17,928 bases of DNA from an uncultured Prevotella sp. (lineage in GTDB: Bacteria > Bacteroidota > Bacteroidia > Bacteroidales > Bacteroidaceae), in NCBI GenBank assembly GCA_900769275.1, contig CAAGGA010000147.1:1-17928 (forward strand). Direction: 5' to 3'. A program made the translations under genes and the position numbers. The notes beneath the pieces are model-generated. The model was given only the letters and a program-made list of their open reading frames with translations, did not search any database and had not been told where the DNA came from. Within the stretch, counting starts at the first letter, position 1. The number at the start of each line of letters is the position of its first letter. This document shows positions 14,387 to 17,928 of this stretch, piece after piece.

Positions 14387-15628
14387 CTATATCACATCAA
14401 TACACCTGCTCAAAGTATCAATCAGATTATATCCATCCCAAGTGAGGGAGAAATCTGTAGTTCTGCCAACAGGCACGATGCGATCAAAGCCTAACAGTCT
14501 ATTCCTTGCAATGAAGTCTGCCAGTTCTTCATTCCTTAAACCATAATAACTTAGAGTCTGATATTTGATATTGACAACAGAAGCAATGTCATCAATGGAA
14601 GCAATGGTTTTCTCCGTAAAATAGCCACCTGCACAACGGTATTGTTCTATCTCCGAAGGCAAATCTAACAATTCACTCCGAACGACTAAATTGTCAGGCA
14701 TCTTTGTCCTCATTATTCTCAAGTCCACCGCCTGACGATAGAATGCCACAAGTTTGTTCACAGACATAACAGCCGGCAGATTATATTTATGTGTGGCATA
14801 TCTATGGACTGCATCCCAGAAACGCTCCTTTGCATCATCTACACTCTGACCGTCTTCTAACCAGAAAATAGCATGAGGAGCCGAACAGGCGTTTTGATCA
14901 AATAAATATGTATCATTGTAGAAAGCTAGAGCAAGTTTCTCTATTTCCACATCCGAAGCCCCCAGAACAGCAGAGGGACGGATAACTGCAATGGAGTATC
15001 TGTCAGAGAAACACACATCAAAGCTGCGTACAGGAAGCGTATTATGACGAATAGCCTGAATAGTAGCATCTCCACCCCAGATTACTCTCACATTAGCCAC
15101 AGAAGAGAAGTAGGCACTTGCATCTGATGTACGGTCGTAACGCACTAAGGCGATACGGTTTGCGACTTCGTCATATTGTCCGCTCTCCATCATCTCATGC
15201 AAGTGCTTGATGATGAGATCCACCTGTGGGAATTGCTTTGAACTGACACGCACGACATTTGCATTTCCCGCCAACAATCCTGCCACCAACGAGTAGACGA
15301 AGTTGACAGGCACATTTGATGGTGCAATGTGGAATAGCACACCTCTTCCCAATCTCAATTCGCCATCACGCACATACTGTCTCCTAAGTTTCATCAGATT
15401 TGTCTTACGGCAAAAGTAAGCAAAGGTTATTACATCGGGGTAAAGACGACACTGGCGGTCTTTCATCAACGCTCCCGAAAGCACATTAAGGAACTCTATC
15501 ACTTCGTCCGAAAACGGCACGTCCGGACGATATTGCGTAAACCTTTCCCAATCCACCGCCTTGGGAAACAATAATGTATAATCAGAAGTTGGCTGCATAA
15601 GTGTCACTACATCCGCGGATTTCCGCAT
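14387..15628 (-). CDS. LuxC-like acyl-CoA/acyl-protein reductase
   Basis: A 413-residue member of the LuxC branch of the aldehyde dehydrogenase superfamily, which reduces an activated acyl group to an aldehyde with NADPH. The block LFHIAPSNVPVNFVYSLVAG followed by LLAGNANVVRVSSKQ (about 98-132) is diagnostic. Cys248 in FDQNACSAPHAIFW is the likely catalytic nucleophile that takes the acyl group. It is shorter than luminescent LuxC (about 480 residues). The start at 15628 is preceded by AATAAAAA, typical of Bacteroidota, and overlaps the LuxE-like gene by 47 bases; a start at 15598 would cut the overlap to 17. Third gene of the operon. No luciferase genes are visible, so the aldehyde must serve another purpose, such as lipid or glycan decoration. 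Substrate unknown. Confidence 0.88.
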   Translation of the reverse strand: MRKSADVVTLMQPTSDYTLLFPKAVDWERFTQYRPDVPFSDEVIEFLNVLSGALMKDRQCRLYPDVITFAYFCRKTNLMKLRRQYVRDGELRLGRGVLFHIAPSNVPVNFVYSLVAGLLAGNANVVRVSSKQFPQVDLIIKHLHEMMESGQYDEVANRIALVRYDRTSDASAYFSSVANVRVIWGGDATIQAIRHNTLPVRSFDVCFSDRYSIAVIRPSAVLGASDVEIEKLALAFYNDTYLFDQNACSAPHAIFWLEDGQSVDDAKERFWDAVHRYATHKYNLPAVMSVNKLVAFYRQAVDLRIMRTKMPDNLVVRSELLDLPSEIEQYRCAGGYFTEKTIASIDDIASVVNIKYQTLSYYGLRNEELADFIARNRLLGFDRIVPVGRTTDFSLTWDGYNLIDTLSRCIDVI

Positions 15629-16667
15629 TTTTTATTCTACCCTCAATCTTGAAATACTTTCCTCTCAAACCGCATGGACAATCATCCTCCCCGAGAACCA
15701 TTCCTTCATCCTCGGTCAATAGTATATGTCCCGGATAAGATTCTGGAAGTACGCTTACCACTTCGATAAGCCCTTTCTCACCTTTCTCGGCAAGGGAGAA
15801 GTCGTATGGTCGGCGGATGAGTACATCGCTGAATGCGCTGGCATGAAGGTGTCCGCACTTGCATTCCATATACACGCAGCCCGTCTGCTCCACCATACCG
15901 TAATAATCATGAACATTCTCAGGCAATATGCCACACACCTCATTCAGTCTCGCTTTGTATTCTTCTGGCGAAACCTTCTCGTTGACAAGTTTCTTCCAAC
16001 CTCCTCCGTGAATCAGTATGCCCTTACTCAAATCGGGCTTATAACCCATCTCAAGCAGTTTCTTATAAAAGTGCTGCCACACCATAAATGTGAAACCGAA
16101 CATAAAGATCGTTTCGCCCTTATGTGCTTCGAGGAAGGTCTTCATACCTTCGATATCCAGTTCCATATTCTCGTCGAACGCATAATGGCGTTTGCTGCCG
16201 AACATCGAGAAACCAAGGATACCTGCTCCACGGGCAGAGAACATATTGCGGTTTTTGATGACGGCCGATGAGTCGAGTATCAGCATCGGCACTCGTTGCG
16301 TACCCAAGAAGTGACTCACTATCTTTGTAAGACATTTCTGTTGGGCAGATGAGGTCTCACGGTCGAGAAATATTCGGCTCACCTGCTGACCTGTAGTACC
16401 TGATGACGTCATTGTCTTCACCACCTCTTCCTTTTCACAGCTTCTCAACTCAAATTCCTTGAACAGACGCACCGGCAGGAAAGGCAACTGGTCGTAATCG
16501 GGCAGATTGTCCATATCCAACCCCACAGCATCCATCATCCTGCGATACGGCTCACATTGGGCATAATGCTTGCGAGTAAGTTCATGTAGCCGCTCGTTCA
16601 GCAAAGCACGCTTCTCTTCCTTAGATAGCGAATAAGGCGCTATCTCCAATATCCCGTTTATATCCAT
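15582..16667 (-). CDS. LuxE-like acyl-protein synthetase
   Basis: A 361-residue LuxE-family protein. LuxE is a member of the ANL (adenylate-forming) superfamily that activates a fatty acid as acyl-AMP and then holds it on its own cysteine for handover to LuxC. The nucleotide-binding loop is TMTSSGTTGQQVS (about 85-97); LIHGGGWKKL and YYGMVEQTGCVYMEC are the other conserved blocks. Cys353, nine residues from the C-terminus in IRGCSDTY, lies where the acyl-accepting cysteine is reported near the C-terminus of luminescent LuxE proteins. A CPCGLRGKYFKIEGR segment precedes it. Only three bases separate it from the upstream ANL gene, and its end overlaps the LuxC-like start, so tight co-translation is expected. 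Size is normal for the family. Confidence 0.88.
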   Translation of the reverse strand: MDINGILEIAPYSLSKEEKRALLNERLHELTRKHYAQCEPYRRMMDAVGLDMDNLPDYDQLPFLPVRLFKEFELRSCEKEEVVKTMTSSGTTGQQVSRIFLDRETSSAQQKCLTKIVSHFLGTQRVPMLILDSSAVIKNRNMFSARGAGILGFSMFGSKRHYAFDENMELDIEGMKTFLEAHKGETIFMFGFTFMVWQHFYKKLLEMGYKPDLSKGILIHGGGWKKLVNEKVSPEEYKARLNEVCGILPENVHDYYGMVEQTGCVYMECKCGHLHASAFSDVLIRRPYDFSLAEKGEKGLIEVVSVLPESYPGHILLTEDEGMVLGEDDCPCGLRGKYFKIEGRIKNAEIRGCSDTYAANF

Positions 16668-16670
16668 AGC

Positions 16671-17928
16671 CTATAACATTTTCTGCAATTCAGGATAGTC
16701 AATCTTTCCACTCGTCTTGACAGGAATCTGGTCAATCACCCTCACTTGGAAGGCTCTTGGATTGAATCCCGTCTTCTCCACGAGCAGATTCTTGATTTGC
16801 TCTTCAAGTCCCTCTTCAGTCACGAATACCGTAATCAGGTCATCGACTCCTGCACATGCGCAATTCGAAGTTATGTTTTTTACAAGTTGCTCCGTGGCAT
16901 CAAGGTTAGTGCGATTGCCCCACACCTTCACGAAACGCTTCATACGACCTGTGATATAAAAATAGCCATCTGCATCATGTCTTGCAATGTCGCCCGTATG
17001 TAGTACACCATGGTTCTCGTCATCCTTTATTAAGTCCTCACGCACCTCAGCATATCCAAGGCAGACATTCTCGCCCTTGTAGAGCAATTCACCATCCACA
17101 TCAGGAACGTCAATTACTTTACCGTCAGCATCCACCACCGACAGCTTACCACCAGGGATAGCAATACCAATGGAAGCGTTCTTTTCCACAGCCTTGTCAA
17201 ACGGCAGATAGCTCATACGAGGAGCTGCCTCCGTTTGTCCATACATCACGATAAACTCCTTACCGTTCTGTTCGGCAAACTCCACGAACTCCTTCACGTA
17301 TACAGCATTCAGTTTGCCCCCAGCCTGAATCATTGTCTTCAGTTCAGGCAAGTCCATACGGAAGAAACGCAATCGTTTCAGCATTTCGTAGGTATATGGA
17401 ACACCTGCAATGGAAGTCGCCTTCTGCTCCTTTATGAAGTTCCAAAACTCCCTCTGCGTAACTGCTTTGTCTGTCAGTAGTATAGTAGCACCTTTGATAA
17501 GATGGCTATTGATTACCGACATTCCATAACTATAGTACATCGGAAGAGTAGTCACTGGACGCTCGTTCTCGTCAATATGAAGATATTCTGCTATCGACTC
17601 TGCATTGCTCTGCAAGTTTCTCTCTGACAAGCGCACCAACTTAGGAGAACCAGTACTGCCCGATGTTGTTAGGCAAAGCAGGAGTTCTGGATTAATATTC
17701 CTATTCGCCAATGGATTTTCGTAGGTCATTGACTGCAAGGAATACTCCTGAAACTTGTAGATGGTCTCACCACCAATCTCGTCAACACGAGCTGACGGCA
17801 TCCAGATATACTCAGGCTGATATATGCCTATCAACCTCTGCATCTGTTCCAAATCCTTGCTTCCGTCGAGTAGCACCTGTGGGATATGCTTGTTCATGCA
17901 AGCCACATACCCCACAAACGAACCGAGA
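16671..17928 (-). CDS. ANL-superfamily AMP-dependent synthetase/ligase, N-terminus outside the window
   Basis: About 419 codons are visible and the frame stays open to the window edge (LGSFVGYVACMNKHI), so the GTG at 17915 is not the start; roughly 60-80 residues are missing. Motifs in order: phosphate-binding loop LTTSGSTGSPKLVRL, YGQTEAAPRM, LHTGDIARHDADGYFYITGR, hinge region MKRFVKVWGNR, and the C-terminal catalytic lysine in PVKTSGKIDYPEL. It activates a carboxylic acid as acyl-adenylate and passes it to CoA or to a carrier-protein pantetheine arm. Substrate cannot be read from the sequence. It is the upstream member of the operon with the LuxE- and LuxC-like genes, which suggests that all three act on one acyl group. 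Confidence 0.85.
   Translation of the reverse strand, partial: LGSFVGYVACMNKHIPQVLLDGSKDLEQMQRLIGIYQPEYIWMPSARVDEIGGETIYKFQEYSLQSMTYENPLANRNINPELLLCLTTSGSTGSPKLVRLSERNLQSNAESIAEYLHIDENERPVTTLPMYYSYGMSVINSHLIKGATILLTDKAVTQREFWNFIKEQKATSIAGVPYTYEMLKRLRFFRMDLPELKTMIQAGGKLNAVYVKEFVEFAEQNGKEFIVMYGQTEAAPRMSYLPFDKAVEKNASIGIAIPGGKLSVVDADGKVIDVPDVDGELLYKGENVCLGYAEVREDLIKDDENHGVLHTGDIARHDADGYFYITGRMKRFVKVWGNRTNLDATEQLVKNITSNCACAGVDDLITVFVTEEGLEEQIKNLLVEKTGFNPRAFQVRVIDQIPVKTSGKIDYPELQKML

Noticed and set aside
14387..17928. Bioluminescence (lux) operon
   Set aside because: No luciferase alpha or beta subunit, LuxD or flavin reductase gene is visible; LuxC/LuxE homologues alone do not imply light production.

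Overview
The window looks like a chromosomal segment of a Bacteroidales bacterium, most likely from the Prevotella group. Evidence: a fused MurF-alanine racemase; Bacteroidota-type promoters (TTTG, 20-bp spacer, TAnnTTTG) instead of sigma70 boxes; A-rich start regions without Shine-Dalgarno sequences; secreted GH105, GH2 and GH31 glycosidases. The genus is inference. TAA, TAG and TGA all act as normal stops here.

Layout. 1-574 is non-coding: a leftward promoter at the left edge, a 22-bp tandem repeat running into a large palindrome, and a rightward promoter. Rightward genes follow: a radical SAM protein (575-1354), GH105 unsaturated rhamnogalacturonyl hydrolase (1512-2621), GH2 beta-galactosidase-type enzyme (2739-5159), MurF-Alr (5213-7684), two paralogous ExuT-type MFS transporters (7864-9315, 9595-10998) and recX (10998-11459). 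A cluster of hairpins including an intrinsic terminator (11446-11610) separates these from leftward genes: a GH31 pseudogene with two nonsense codons and a probable start-proximal frameshift (11616-14007), then a tight operon whose transcription order is ANL adenylate-forming enzyme (5' end outside the window), LuxE-like acyl-protein synthetase, LuxC-like acyl reductase.

How genes fit together. GH105, GH2, GH31 and the two hexuronate-type transporters suggest use of pectin (rhamnogalacturonan) fragments: galactose trimming, release of unsaturated galacturonate, and uptake of uronates. There is no SusC/SusD pair or local regulator. MurF-Alr and RecX are housekeeping genes embedded among them. 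The ANL-LuxE-LuxC set predicts acid activation and reduction to an aldehyde; no luciferase is visible.

The most unusual feature is a family of intergenic inverted-repeat elements whose arms are arrays of 8-nt (sometimes 7-nt) units of GTTGTTTG / CAACCAAA type around a short core. They fill the spaces in front of GH105, GH2, both transporters and the GH31 pseudogene, with the CA-rich arm next to the start codon. Arm lengths differ between copies and between the two arms of one copy, as expected for slippage. Two cores, 6.3 kb apart, are 27/31 identical in opposite orientation.
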